A DNA stretch of 64,000 bases, taken from the NCBI RefSeq assembly GCF_001659785.1, contig NZ_CP015961.1, forward strand, positions 2,666,001 through 2,730,000, given 5' to 3'. This stretch comes from Dietzia timorensis (lineage in GTDB: Bacteria > Actinomycetota > Actinomycetes > Mycobacteriales > Mycobacteriaceae). Positions 41,671 to 50,264 of the stretch are shown one piece after another. Under the pieces are notes generated by a model. It was not told the DNA's origin and did no database searches. It saw only the letters and a program-made list of their open reading frames with translations. Made by a program: the position numbers and the translations under genes. The first letter of the stretch is position 1. The number at the start of each line of letters is the position of its first letter.

Positions 41671-42322
41671 CGGGGAAGTCGACGCGCGCGACGATGGAGA
41701 TGAGGTAGGCGATGTACGCGGAGACGTCCTCCGCCGAGACACCCTTGGGGTCGAGCAGCCAGTCCTGATACACGAAGGCGAGGCCGCCGAAGAGGGCCAG
41801 CGGATCCCAGCGCGCGGTGAGTTCGTCATTGCGGGACAGGTTTCCTCCGGCGGCGGCGAAGGCGTCCTTGAGGCCACCGACGATGGCGGTGAAGCGGCCT
41901 ATGAGTTCGCGGCCGCGGGGGTAGAGCTCGCTGGTGACCGACTGGACGAACAGGATCTCGCCCCGGCGCGGGTCCTCGACGAGGAAGTCGGTAAACGCGG
42001 ACGCGATGTGCGAGATCGCGTCGGGGGGCTGCGGCGGCATGGACGCCACGGCCTCCTGCAGTGTTGCCTCGGCGTCCTCGACGACGAGGTCGAAGATCTG
42101 CACGAGGAACTTGTCGCGGTTATCGAAGCTCTCGTAGAAATAGCGTTCGGTGAGGCCTGCGCGGCGGCACACCCCGCGCATCGTCACCGCCCCAGGCCCC
42201 TCCGCGGCGAGCAGGTCGAGCCCGGATTCGATGAGCTTGAATCGTCGCTCGGCCTTGCGATCGCCGGGGTAGACGCCGCGCCAGCGGCGCCCGTCGGAGG
42301 AGCGTTGGGACGTTTCTACCAT
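41657..42322 (-). CDS. TetR family transcriptional regulator
   Basis: 221 aa. The N-terminal helix-turn-helix (about 30-75: TMRGVCRRAGLTERYFYESF) is followed by a variable ligand-binding C-terminal domain. It lies between two lipid-oxidation units that share a palindromic operator (35692-35709 and 44014-44035), so it is the natural candidate regulator, probably sensing an acyl-CoA or pathway intermediate. No copy of the operator is seen in its own short upstream gap (42323-42356). Confidence 0.9.
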   Translation of the reverse strand: MVETSQRSSDGRRWRGVYPGDRKAERRFKLIESGLDLLAAEGPGAVTMRGVCRRAGLTERYFYESFDNRDKFLVQIFDLVVEDAEATLQEAVASMPPQPPDAISHIASAFTDFLVEDPRRGEILFVQSVTSELYPRGRELIGRFTAIVGGLKDAFAAAGGNLSRNDELTARWDPLALFGGLAFVYQDWLLDPKGVSAEDVSAYIAYLISIVARVDFPGPAD

Positions 42323-42356
42323 GAGTCCATTTTGACGCTTCTCGATTTCCGCTTGG

Positions 42357-42794
42357 CTATCGGCCCGCGGCGACGAGTCGATTGGCGAGCAGCGAGATGG
42401 TGCGCTCCATGACCAACTTCAGCACCGGGCCGGAGCCGGGGACGGTGGTGTCGAAGTCGACTTTCCACGTGAGAACGCCACGTCCGACGTCATCCTTGGA
42501 TACCGACAAGGTGGCCGAATAATCGCGGATCCCGGCGCTCGGGTCCATCGAATAGGTGTGGTGGTCGCCCGGGACATAGGACACCGTGCGCTCGACGAGC
42601 GGGATCGGGCCGACGGAGAGGCGGCGCACGGCGCCCTCGCCGAGGTCGGCGGGCGGCGGGCTCTCCCACTGGAAGCGGTCGAAGGGCGTGCCCGCCCATT
42701 CGGGCCAGCGCGCGGTGTCCGCCTCGCGGGCGAGGAGATCGGTGAGATCGCCGTCGTAGCTGCGGGTGATAGTGAAGCTCTGGTGGCTGGGCAT
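42357..42794 (-). CDS. SRPBCC (START-like) family protein
   Basis: 145 aa, polyketide-cyclase/START-like fold by pattern: an N-terminal strand (SFTITRSYDGD), WPEWAGTPFDRFQWESPP and a C-terminal helix (GPVLKLVMERTISLLANRL). This family has a hydrophobic cavity and often binds lipids or acts as a non-redox auxiliary. It lies 21 nt downstream of the acyl-CoA dehydrogenase gene on the same strand, so it is probably co-transcribed. The exact role is unknown. Confidence 0.75.
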   Translation of the reverse strand: MPSHQSFTITRSYDGDLTDLLAREADTARWPEWAGTPFDRFQWESPPPADLGEGAVRRLSVGPIPLVERTVSYVPGDHHTYSMDPSAGIRDYSATLSVSKDDVGRGVLTWKVDFDTTVPGSGPVLKLVMERTISLLANRLVAAGR

Positions 42795-42815
42795 GATTCC
42801 TCGGGGATTCGGCGG

Positions 42816-43976
42816 CTACAGGGAGCGGCTGACGAGTTCTTTCATGATTTCGTTGGTGCCGCCGTAGATCTTCTGAACGCGGGCGGCCGCGTAGGCGCGG
42901 GCGATGGGGTATTCCATCATGTAGCCGTAGCCGCCGAAGAGCTGAAGGCAGCGATCGACGACGCTGCACTGCATGTCGGTGGTCCACAGCTTGGCCATCG
43001 ACGCGGTCGTCGGGTCGAGCGTGCCGGCATCGGCGAGGCCTTGGGCGACGTCGACCATCGCGCGGCCGGCGAAGACCTGCGATTTGCAGTCGGCGAGCTC
43101 GTAGCGGGTGTTCTGGAAATCGCCGATCGGACGGCCGAAGGCCTGGCGTTCGCGGGTGTAGTCGACCGCCTCGAGCACGGAGAACTCCGCGGCGGCGACG
43201 GCGGTGGAGGCGATGATGAGGCGCTCGCGGCCGAGCTGGCCCATGAGCTGGAAGAAGCCCTGCCCCTCCTGCGCGCCGAGGAGGTTGTCCACGGGCACGC
43301 GGACATCGTCGAAGAACAGCTCGCGCGTGTCCTGCCCGTGCATGCCGATCTTGTGCAGCACGCGGCCGCGCTCGAAGCCGGCGAGGTCTTTCGTCTCGAC
43401 GATGATGAGCGAAATGCCCTTCGCCTTGGCCTCGGGGTCGGTCTTGCACACGACGATGATGACGTCGCTGTGGGTGCCGTTGGTAATGAAGGTCTTTGAC
43501 CCGTTGATGACGTACTCGTCGCCCTCGCGCTTTGCGGTCGTGCGGATCGACTGGAGGTCGGAGCCAGCGGACGGCTCCGTCATGGCGATGGCGCCGACGA
43601 ATTCGCCCGAGGCGAGCCGCGGGAGGTAGCGCTTCTTCTGCTCCTCGGTCCCGAAGTTGAGGAAGTAGTGCGGCACGATCGTCGAGCCGACGGAGTAACC
43701 GAACGCGGTGTCGCCGCTGAGGGTGATCGCGTGCTGCACGGCAGCCTCGTGGCTGAACGTGCCCCCGATCCCCCCATATTCGGCGGGGATGTCTGCGCAC
43801 AGCAGGCCGGCGTCCCCGGCCTTGTTCCACAGCTCGCGGTCTACCTTCTGCTCATCGGCCCATCGTTCCTGGTGAGGGACTAATTCCTTCTGTGAGAACT
43901 CGAAGGCGTGCTCCATGAGCTCGCGGCGCTCGTCGGTGAGCCAGGCCGGTCGATAGTCAGGAAAAAGCGTTTTCAT
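42816..43976 (-). CDS. Acyl-CoA dehydrogenase, LCAD-like
   Basis: 386 aa flavoenzyme of beta-oxidation. The FAD-binding AMTEPSAGSDLQSI, FITNG, QLFGGYGYM and a C-terminal YGGTNEIMKELV are present. The Glu usual in the Y-E-G-T position is Gly, as in long-chain and isovaleryl-CoA dehydrogenases, where the base sits on an earlier helix; here the Glu in VLEAVDY is the candidate. GGGGAGG lies 8 nt before the ATG. It is divergent from the acyl-CoA synthetase across the shared palindrome. Confidence 0.92.
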   Translation of the reverse strand: MKTLFPDYRPAWLTDERRELMEHAFEFSQKELVPHQERWADEQKVDRELWNKAGDAGLLCADIPAEYGGIGGTFSHEAAVQHAITLSGDTAFGYSVGSTIVPHYFLNFGTEEQKKRYLPRLASGEFVGAIAMTEPSAGSDLQSIRTTAKREGDEYVINGSKTFITNGTHSDVIIVVCKTDPEAKAKGISLIIVETKDLAGFERGRVLHKIGMHGQDTRELFFDDVRVPVDNLLGAQEGQGFFQLMGQLGRERLIIASTAVAAAEFSVLEAVDYTRERQAFGRPIGDFQNTRYELADCKSQVFAGRAMVDVAQGLADAGTLDPTTASMAKLWTTDMQCSVVDRCLQLFGGYGYMMEYPIARAYAAARVQKIYGGTNEIMKELVSRSL

Positions 43977-44013
43977 AAGGAAATCCTCCCCGTAGGCGGC
44001 GGCTTATCGCTAT

Positions 44014-44035
44014 GCTGACATCACTTGATGTCAGC
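44014..44035. promoter_or_regulatory. Perfect palindromic operator in the divergent acyl-CoA dehydrogenase/synthetase promoter
   Basis: GCTGACATCA (44014-44023) and TGATGTCAGC (44026-44035) are exact reverse complements around CT. On the plus strand TTGATG (44025-44030), a 17-nt spacer and TGTACA (44048-44053) form a promoter overlapping the right half. On the minus strand CTGACA overlaps the same site with TAGCGA 16 nt on. A TetR-type repressor could silence both genes from here. Confidence 0.7.
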
Positions 44036-44129
44036 TCTGTCCTTCTGTGTACAGTACACCGCACCGGGACGCTAAAGGAGCGGCATTGAGAATTTCCCGC
44101 TCGACATTGGACACACCGATCCCCGGAGC

Positions 44130-45911
44130 ATGACCATGGCCACGACACTTTGCCACTACTTCCAGCAACGAGTCGCCGAGAACGGCGACGAGATTGCCAT
44201 CAAAAATGCGGACGGCAGCGTTCGCCTCACCTGGTCCGAATACGGTGCGCAGGTTCGACGAGCTTCGGCGGCGCTGGCCGCCGAGGGGCTGCGTTCCGGC
44301 GAGGTGGTGGCGATCATGCTGAGCAACCGTCCGGATTTCCACGTCATCGACGCGGGCGTCATGCACCTCGGCGCGATCGCTTACTCGGTATATAACACCA
44401 GTGCGCCCGAGCAGATCGACTACCTGTTCAGCAATTCGCGCCCGAAGATCGTGTTCACCGAGAAGCAGTTTGAGGGCAAGGTGCGCGAGGCGCTCGCCAT
44501 GCGCAAGGCCGAGGGTGACGCCTCCACCCAGCGGGTCGTCGTCATCGACTCCGCCGAAGAGGGCGAGGGCCTCGAGCCTTTCCTCGCGCAGGGCTCGGAC
44601 GACTTCGATTTCGACGGCGCCTGGCAGGCAGTCGACCCCGGCGAGGTGCTCACGCTGATCTATACCTCGGGCACCACGGGCAACCCGAAGGGCGTCGAGC
44701 TCACCCATTCGAACCTACTCTACCAATTGGGAGTCATCTCCGCGGTCGTGGGCGATCTCAGCAACGGCCGGGTCATCTCCTATCTTCCGGACGCGCACCT
44801 AATCAACCGCTGGATCTGCCAGTACGCGCCGATGTACTTCAACATCGAGGTCACCGACGTCGACGATCCGAAGATCCTCGTCGATGTGCTCGGCCAGGTG
44901 CATCCGACGTTCTTCGTCGCCGTGCCGATGCTCTGGTACAAGATCGTCGGAAAGGTGAAGGCGACGATCGACGCCGAAGAGGGCGTCAAAGGCAAGCTGC
45001 TGCGCTGGGCCACCGGTGTCGGCGAGCGCCGCGCCGACGCGCGCGTCGCGGGCACGTCCCCGTCGCGTCGCGATGCGCTCGCCTATGCGGTCGCCGACAA
45101 ACTCGTGCTGTCGAAGCTGCGCGAGAAGCTGGGCATGGATCAGCTCACCGCGGCGGTGTCGGGCGCGGCCCCGATCGACGCGAGCACCCTCGTGTTCCTG
45201 TCCTCGCTCGGCATCGACGTCCTCGAGGCCTGGGGCATGTCGGAAACCTCGGCGGTGACGACGGTGAACCCCGTGGCCAAGCCCAAGTTCGGCACGGTCG
45301 GCAAGGCCATCCCGGGCACTGAGGTCTCCCTCGACGAGGACGGCGAGGTCCTCGTGCGCGGCGGCGGCGTGATGCGCGGCTACCACCGCGATCCGGAGAA
45401 GACCGAGGACACGATCGACGAGGACAACTGGGTCCACACCGGCGATATCGGGCAGCTCGACGACGAGGGCTACCTCACGATCATCGACCGCAAGAAGGAA
45501 CTGATCATCAACGACGGCGGCAAGAACATCTCGCCGGCCAACATCGAGGGCGCGCTCAAGGCCGCGAGCACACTCATCGGCTCGGCCGTCGCCATCGGCG
45601 ATCGCCGCCCGCACATCTCCGCGCTCATCACCCTCGACCCGGACGTCGCCACCGAGTTCGCGGCGAAGGCGGGCGTCGAGGGCACGGACCCGGCGGATCT
45701 CGCGATCCACCCGGGGGTGCGCGACGCCATCGCCACGGCGGTCGAGGCGGCCAACGCGCGGCTGTCGCGGGTCGAGCACGTGCGCACGTGGGAAATCCTG
45801 CCGACGTTCTGGGCTCCCGGCAGCGACGAGCTCACGCCAACGCTCAAGCTGCGCCGGGTGCCGATCACGCGTAAGTACGCCGAGCAGATAGACGCGCTAT
45901 ACGCGAAGTAG
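44130..45911 (+). CDS. Long-chain acyl-CoA synthetase (FadD)
   Basis: 593 aa ANL-superfamily ligase. The AMP-binding signature is YTSGTTGNPKGVELTH (about 175-190); GWG-type AWGMSETSA, the TGD motif HTGDIGQL and the hinge/lysine region DRKKELIINDGGKNISP are present. It activates fatty acids to acyl-CoA at the membrane face, using ATP and CoA. The closest relatives are FadD15-like long-chain ligases. The ATG at 44130 is followed by another 6 nt on; either could be used. Confidence 0.93.
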   Translation: MTMATTLCHYFQQRVAENGDEIAIKNADGSVRLTWSEYGAQVRRASAALAAEGLRSGEVVAIMLSNRPDFHVIDAGVMHLGAIAYSVYNTSAPEQIDYLFSNSRPKIVFTEKQFEGKVREALAMRKAEGDASTQRVVVIDSAEEGEGLEPFLAQGSDDFDFDGAWQAVDPGEVLTLIYTSGTTGNPKGVELTHSNLLYQLGVISAVVGDLSNGRVISYLPDAHLINRWICQYAPMYFNIEVTDVDDPKILVDVLGQVHPTFFVAVPMLWYKIVGKVKATIDAEEGVKGKLLRWATGVGERRADARVAGTSPSRRDALAYAVADKLVLSKLREKLGMDQLTAAVSGAAPIDASTLVFLSSLGIDVLEAWGMSETSAVTTVNPVAKPKFGTVGKAIPGTEVSLDEDGEVLVRGGGVMRGYHRDPEKTEDTIDEDNWVHTGDIGQLDDEGYLTIIDRKKELIINDGGKNISPANIEGALKAASTLIGSAVAIGDRRPHISALITLDPDVATEFAAKAGVEGTDPADLAIHPGVRDAIATAVEAANARLSRVEHVRTWEILPTFWAPGSDELTPTLKLRRVPITRKYAEQIDALYAK

Positions 45912-45962
45912 GCCCGGGGCTCGATTGCGCGCGATCGGCCTATTCGACACCTGTTAACCACC

Positions 45963-45968
45963 TAGAAT
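45963..45968 (+). promoter_or_regulatory. -10 box implying a leaderless message
   Basis: TAGAAT ends 7 nt before the ATG at 45976 and no ribosome-binding site is visible, so transcription would begin at or next to the start codon. The -35 region is weak. Confidence 0.4.
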
Positions 45969-45975
45969 CTGGCAG

Positions 45976-46899
45976 ATGCGGATCCGAAACGTCATCGAGC
46001 TCCCCACGAAGATCACCTTCGCCACGGCGGCCAGCGCGCTCGCCGTGGCGGAGGCGTCCATTTCGTTGTCGCGGCTTGCCGTGGAGAACGTCCAGGCCGA
46101 GCTGGGCGCGGCCCTCGACATCGAAACGCCGAAGCGGTCGGGCACCCCGCTCGACCTGCTGTACAAGATCAACGAGCTGCTCAACGAGGACCGCTCACTC
46201 GGCCGCGTTCTCGCCCCGGGCGGGCCGCTGGAACGCCTGCTCGCCCCTGGCGGGGTCGTCGACCGGCTCACCGCGCCCGACGGCTTCGCCGAGAAGCTCG
46301 CCAAGCCCGGCGGCCTCCTCGACCGAGCCACGGACGAGGACGGGATCCTCATGCGCATCACTGCCGCGGGTGGACCACTGGACCGGCTTACCCGGCCGGG
46401 CGGCGTCATCGATCAGTTCACCGAGAACGAGGGCATCCTCGAGCGCCTCACCGGCGAGGGCGGCGTCATCGACAAGCTCACCGAGCCGGGCGGCGTGCTC
46501 GAGCGCGTCCTCGACACCGGCGGCATCCTCGACCAGCTCACCGCGGTCGACGGCCTTCTCACCAAGCTCTCCGAGGACGATGGCCTACTCGACCGTGCCG
46601 TCGCCGACGGCGGCATCCTCGACACTGCATTCGGCCCCGAGGGCACCATCGAGCGCGCCATCTCCCCCGGCGGCGCGATCGACCAGATCTCCGAATTGTC
46701 GGCCTCGATCGGCGAGATCGCGCCGACCATCGTCGAGCTCCAGAAGACCGTCGCCGAGCTCAACCTCGCCGCGGAAACACTCAACTCCGCCGTCGTACCC
46801 GTGGGTGAACTCGTCGGTCGCCTTCCCAAGCGGCTTACCCGCGGCGCCGACAAGGACTCCCGCGCCGGCAACGGCTCGGGCGCCGGTCAACTCCCCTGA
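45976..46899 (+). CDS. Decapeptide-repeat protein of unknown function
   Basis: 307 aa, not assigned to a family. Residues 1-74 form an Ala/Leu-rich helical start (TFATAASALAVAEASISLSRLAV). Residues 75-234 are sixteen consecutive 10-residue units without a gap, consensus [LI]-[DE]-[RKQ]-[LA]-[TL]-x-x-[GDE]-G-[VILP]. Residues 235-275 return to heptad-like helix (EIAPTIVELQKTVAELNLAAETLN). The tail is basic and Gly-rich. There is no signal peptide or membrane segment. It follows the acyl-CoA synthetase by 64 bp. A surface-binding role on lipid or membrane is conceivable but unproven. Confidence 0.85.
   Translation: MRIRNVIELPTKITFATAASALAVAEASISLSRLAVENVQAELGAALDIETPKRSGTPLDLLYKINELLNEDRSLGRVLAPGGPLERLLAPGGVVDRLTAPDGFAEKLAKPGGLLDRATDEDGILMRITAAGGPLDRLTRPGGVIDQFTENEGILERLTGEGGVIDKLTEPGGVLERVLDTGGILDQLTAVDGLLTKLSEDDGLLDRAVADGGILDTAFGPEGTIERAISPGGAIDQISELSASIGEIAPTIVELQKTVAELNLAAETLNSAVVPVGELVGRLPKRLTRGADKDSRAGNGSGAGQLP
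46198..46677 (+). repeat. Sixteen 30-bp (10-codon) coding repeats
   Basis: The units run from LGRVLAPGGP to IERAISPGGA, each exactly 10 codons. Examples are LERLLAPGGV, LDRLTRPGGV, LERLTGEGGV and IDKLTEPGGV. Identity is higher at positions 1, 9 and 10 than elsewhere, so selection on the protein rather than recent duplication maintains the pattern. Confidence 0.9.
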
Positions 46900-46929
46900 G
46901 CGACCTCAAACCCCGAGCTCGGCCGCACA

Positions 46930-46974
46930 CGCAAGAACCCCTCGCCACGTTTTCCGCCGCGAGGGGTTCTTGCG
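46930..46974. terminator. Strong bidirectional terminator
   Basis: A 16-bp perfect stem, CGCAAGAACCCCTCGC (46930-46945) with GCGAGGGGTTCTTGCG (46959-46974), between the repeat-protein gene and the oppositely oriented tRNAs. Confidence 0.85.
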
Positions 46975-46985
46975 TTATGTACTTG

Positions 46986-47057
46986 TAGCGATGGCCGGGT
47001 TCGAACCGGCGACACAACGATTATGAGTCGTTTGCTCTACCACTGAGCTACACCGCC
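46986..47057 (-). tRNA. tRNA-Met (CAT anticodon)
   Basis: 72 nt. The acceptor GGCGGTG pairs with CATCGCT (two G-T wobbles). The anticodon loop is CTCATAA, the T arm is GCCGG-TTCGAAC-CCGGC, and CCA is not encoded. The paired first acceptor position favours the elongator over the initiator. A lysidine-modified tRNA-Ile reading cannot be excluded from sequence alone. Confidence 0.9.
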
Positions 47058-47120
47058 GTGCCCTTACCCCGCCGCGCCTTGGCGCGAATCGCTGCCGCGA
47101 AAGCGACGAAGAAGAGTGCG

Positions 47121-47193
47121 AGCCCCCTGACGGAATCGAACCGTCGACCTTTTCCTTACCATGGAAACGCTCTGCCGACTGAGCTAAGGGGGC
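47121..47193 (-). tRNA. tRNA-Thr (GGT anticodon)
   Basis: 73 nt. The acceptor GCCCCCT pairs with AGGGGGC. The anticodon stem TTTCC/GGAAA encloses ATGGTAA, and the T arm is GACGG-TTCGATT-CCGTC. The discriminator is T and CCA is not encoded. It is 63 nt upstream of tRNA-Met and probably co-transcribed with it. The gap to crtI (47194-47348) shows no further gene. Confidence 0.95.
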
Positions 47194-47348
47194 CGGTCCA
47201 ACGCGCGACATTGCTACCCCGCGTTAAGGCCTAAAGTAGATTACATTGCCGCGCGGATATCTTCCAAATCCCCAGCGTTCACAGTTTTCGCCGCATCGCG
47301 GTCCCCCACCCATGACGGCGGGGGAAGCACTCATCCCGGCGCGTTCGT

Positions 47349-49166
47349 TCAGCGCCTACCGTGGCGATCCTGCGGCTGCATCGGCACCTCGGCCCGCGTC
47401 CCCTCCACCGCGTGCACGGCGAGTTCCGCTGAGATGAGGCACATGGGCAGACCGATCCCCGGCAGTGTTGATGAGCCCGCGTAATACAGTCCCTCGACTC
47501 GGCGCGAGGCATTCTTCGTCCGGAACATCGCGCTCTGGGCAAGCGTGTGCGCCGGCCCGAGCGCGGTGCCGCGCCAGGCGTACACGTCCTCGGCGAAATC
47601 GGCCGGGGTGATCACGTGCCGCTCAACGATCCGCTCGGCGAGATCGGGCACGCCGGTCCACTGCGCGATCTGCGCGATCACGCGGTGGGCCACGGCCTGC
47701 GCGGGATCGTCGGGATCCTCGGGGTCTCCGTCTCCGAAGCCGAGCGCGCCCGGGTCCTGCACGTGCCCGCCGGCGTCATCGACATCGGCGGGAACCGGCA
47801 CGAGCACGAACAGGTTCTCGTGCCCGTCCGGTGCCACCGTGGAATCGGTCGCGGACGGCTTACAAATGTAGAGCGACGCGGGATCCGGCACGTGTGGGTC
47901 CCCGCCGAAGATCGCCTCGAACCCGCCCTTCCAGTCGCTCGCGAACAGCAGATTGTGATGGCGCAGCTCCGGAAGCTCCCCGCGCACCCCGAGCATGAGC
48001 ACGAGCGCGCCCGGCCCCGGCGTCTTCTTGTCCCAGTATCGCTGCGGGTACGTGCGCCGATCCTCCTTGAGGAGGTGCTCCTCGAGGTGTTGGATATCGT
48101 GCGCGCCGATGACGGCGTCCGCGGGCAGCACCCGTGGGTTCGGCTCCCCCGCGGTGCGGATCCGCACACCGGTGGCGACGTATTCGCGCGGACCGTATCC
48201 CGTGGCGCGAGTGAATGCGCCGGCAAGTACCGGTCCCTTCCTCTGCAGGTACGGCACGTTCCACCTCAGCCAGTCGGCGATCCCCGAGGGCTTTCGCGAG
48301 GTGTACCTGGATACCGAGCTGCTCGTACGCGCTTTGATCTCCAGCGCCTCGGTATCGGTGAGGATCTCCGCGCCTTCGCGCTCGGCTGCGCGCCGAAGCG
48401 ACTCTACGAATGTGGTGAATCCGGCGCGCGGGTAGTAAACGCCGTCGTCGAGGTCGAGGTGGCTCATCAGGTGGTAGAGCGCGGGCGTGCGATACGGGGA
48501 GGAGCCGAGGAACACGGCCGGGTAGTCGAGGATCTTGCGGATCGTAGGGTTGCGGAACCGCCCGGACACGAACGAGTGCAGATTGCGCAGCAGGAGCGGC
48601 ACGAGCCGCGGGGCAACGGCGAGCACGTCGCGGCGGGCGAACGCGGCGGCGAGTCCACGCGCGCCGAAACGAGTGTAGAGGAAACGGCGCAGCGCGAGCG
48701 CATACGTGTGGCCGGCGGAGTCGAGGTAGTCGTCGAACGTGGCGCCGGCCCCGGGCTCGAGGGATTCGAAGAGTGCGCGCACGTTTGCGCGCCCGGAGCG
48801 CACCTCGATCGGCTCGGTGCCGCCGCGCTCGCCATCCCAGACCGCGTAGGCGGGATCGAGGCGGGCCAGGTCGAGTTCGTCTTCCGGCGTCATCCCCAGA
48901 AGCGAATAGAACTGCGCGAACACCTCGGGCATGAGGTACCACGACGGGCCGGTGTCCCAGCGGAAGCCGCCGGATTCGCGGGAGCCCGCACGCCCGCCGA
49001 GCGTCGGATTCTTCTCGACGAGGGTGACGGCGTGGCCGCGCCGCGCGAGCAGCGCCGCCGTCGCGAGCCCCGACACCCCGCCACCGATCACGACGACAGT
49101 CTTGCGCTCCCCTGCCGCCAGCCGGCCGAGGCCCGCGCGGGTAATGCTTTCGTCCTTCGGACTCAT
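47349..49166 (-). CDS. crtI: Phytoene desaturase CrtI
   Basis: 605 aa, longer than the usual 490-550. The FAD dinucleotide motif is VVIGGGVSGLATAALLARRGHAVTLVEKN (about 25-53), with GPSWYLMPEVF and the C-terminal CrtI signature YYAGSSTLPGIGLPMCLISAEL. It desaturates phytoene towards lycopene. An insert of about 45 residues (about 278-322), basic and Ser/Arg-rich, lies where other CrtI proteins have a short turn, and the acidic PEDPDD stretch near 500 is also extra. It starts 10 nt after crtB, forming one operon. Confidence 0.93.
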   Translation of the reverse strand: MSPKDESITRAGLGRLAAGERKTVVVIGGGVSGLATAALLARRGHAVTLVEKNPTLGGRAGSRESGGFRWDTGPSWYLMPEVFAQFYSLLGMTPEDELDLARLDPAYAVWDGERGGTEPIEVRSGRANVRALFESLEPGAGATFDDYLDSAGHTYALALRRFLYTRFGARGLAAAFARRDVLAVAPRLVPLLLRNLHSFVSGRFRNPTIRKILDYPAVFLGSSPYRTPALYHLMSHLDLDDGVYYPRAGFTTFVESLRRAAEREGAEILTDTEALEIKARTSSSVSRYTSRKPSGIADWLRWNVPYLQRKGPVLAGAFTRATGYGPREYVATGVRIRTAGEPNPRVLPADAVIGAHDIQHLEEHLLKEDRRTYPQRYWDKKTPGPGALVLMLGVRGELPELRHHNLLFASDWKGGFEAIFGGDPHVPDPASLYICKPSATDSTVAPDGHENLFVLVPVPADVDDAGGHVQDPGALGFGDGDPEDPDDPAQAVAHRVIAQIAQWTGVPDLAERIVERHVITPADFAEDVYAWRGTALGPAHTLAQSAMFRTKNASRRVEGLYYAGSSTLPGIGLPMCLISAELAVHAVEGTRAEVPMQPQDRHGRR

Positions 49167-49176
49167 CGGGGCCTCG

Positions 49177-50097
49177 CTATCGTCTCTTGCTGACGGCGGA
49201 GTCGCGCACCGCCCTGGCGACGATGATCGCCTTCTCCCTGTTCGGGATACTCACGCGGCCGGCGGCGATGCATTCCGGACCGGCGGAGCGCAGGCGGCGC
49301 GACAGCTCGGCGAAGAGATCGTGTGCGGCGAGGACGGCGGCCCGATCGCGTCCGGGGATGCGCGCGATGCCCTCGCGGGCATGGGCGAAATCGGCGTCCA
49401 TCTCGTCGCACAGCTCGGCGATATCGCCCTCGGTGAGGGCGTACGGATCGCGGCCGGGAAAGTAGTTGCGGCCGAGCTCGGTCGTATCCTCGCGAACGTC
49501 GCGCAGGAAGTTGACCTTCTGGAATCCGGCGCCGAGCGAGCGGGCGGACGCCGCGGCCTCGGCGTCCCCGGCGAGCGCGCCGCCGGCGAAGACGCGCATG
49601 CACATCTCGCCGATCACCTCGGCCGAGCCGTGGATGTATTCGGCCAGCTGTTCGCGGGTGTATTCGGTGCGCGTGATGTCCATGCCCATCGAGCGAAAGA
49701 ACGGGTCGATGAGCTCGGCGCCGATGCCGTACTCGGTCGCGGTAGCTGCGAAGGAGTGGACGATCGGGTCGGTGGAGAACCCGCGTACCAGCGCCGCGTA
49801 GACCTCGTCGCGGTAGCCAGAGAGGCGGGCGGCGAGCTGCTCGGCGTCGCGGTCCTGGTTGTCGCCGGGCGTTGCCGTTCCAGTAGGCGGCGGGGCGAAG
49901 GTGCCGTCGACGATTTCGTCGGCGACGCGAACGAGAGCGTAGATCGCCGCGATGTGCTCGCGGGTTCTAGGCGCGAAGAGCCTGCTGGCGAGGGTGAATG
50001 AGGACGAGTACGCGGCGAGTAGCTGCCAGGAGCAGCGCCGCGCTGCTGCGGTGAATCGCGCGAGATTGGCCTCGTGTGGTGTTGTCACGCCTGCCAT
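49177..50097 (-). CDS. crtB: Phytoene synthase CrtB
   Basis: 306 aa from the ATG at 50097 (MAGVTTPHEANL); the frame is open upstream, but that segment runs into the tRNA-Tyr terminator. The squalene/phytoene synthase motifs are the first Asp-rich YALVRVADEIVDG and the second, around NFLRDVREDTTELGRNYFP. It joins two geranylgeranyl diphosphates into phytoene, which CrtI then desaturates. Confidence 0.93.
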   Translation of the reverse strand: MAGVTTPHEANLARFTAAARRCSWQLLAAYSSSFTLASRLFAPRTREHIAAIYALVRVADEIVDGTFAPPPTGTATPGDNQDRDAEQLAARLSGYRDEVYAALVRGFSTDPIVHSFAATATEYGIGAELIDPFFRSMGMDITRTEYTREQLAEYIHGSAEVIGEMCMRVFAGGALAGDAEAAASARSLGAGFQKVNFLRDVREDTTELGRNYFPGRDPYALTEGDIAELCDEMDADFAHAREGIARIPGRDRAAVLAAHDLFAELSRRLRSAGPECIAAGRVSIPNREKAIIVARAVRDSAVSKRR

Positions 50098-50225
50098 TGT
50101 TGCAGGCGGCCGTCTTTTCCTGCGCGCCGCTCTCGGCAGCCCCGTGTCGACGGTGCCGTATCGGCCGTGCCATTTCGGGGCGGCATTTCGGCGGGAATAC
50201 TTCCATGACCAGTCGAAACGCGAAA

Positions 50226-50254
50226 ACCCAGCCGACACGAATGTGTGGCTGGGT
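50226..50254 (-). terminator. tRNA-Tyr terminator
   Basis: ACCCAGCC (50226-50233) pairs with GGCTGGGT (50247-50254), with an inner ACAC/GTGT stem. On the minus strand it is followed by TTTTCGCGTTT. It is a typical intrinsic terminator 11 nt after the tRNA. Confidence 0.85.
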
Positions 50255-50264
50255 CTTCTTGTTG

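Noticed and set aside
46198-46677. The 30-bp repeats as a CRISPR or DNA minisatellite
   Set aside because: The units are in frame, without spacers, and similar at protein rather than DNA level, so this is a coding repeat.
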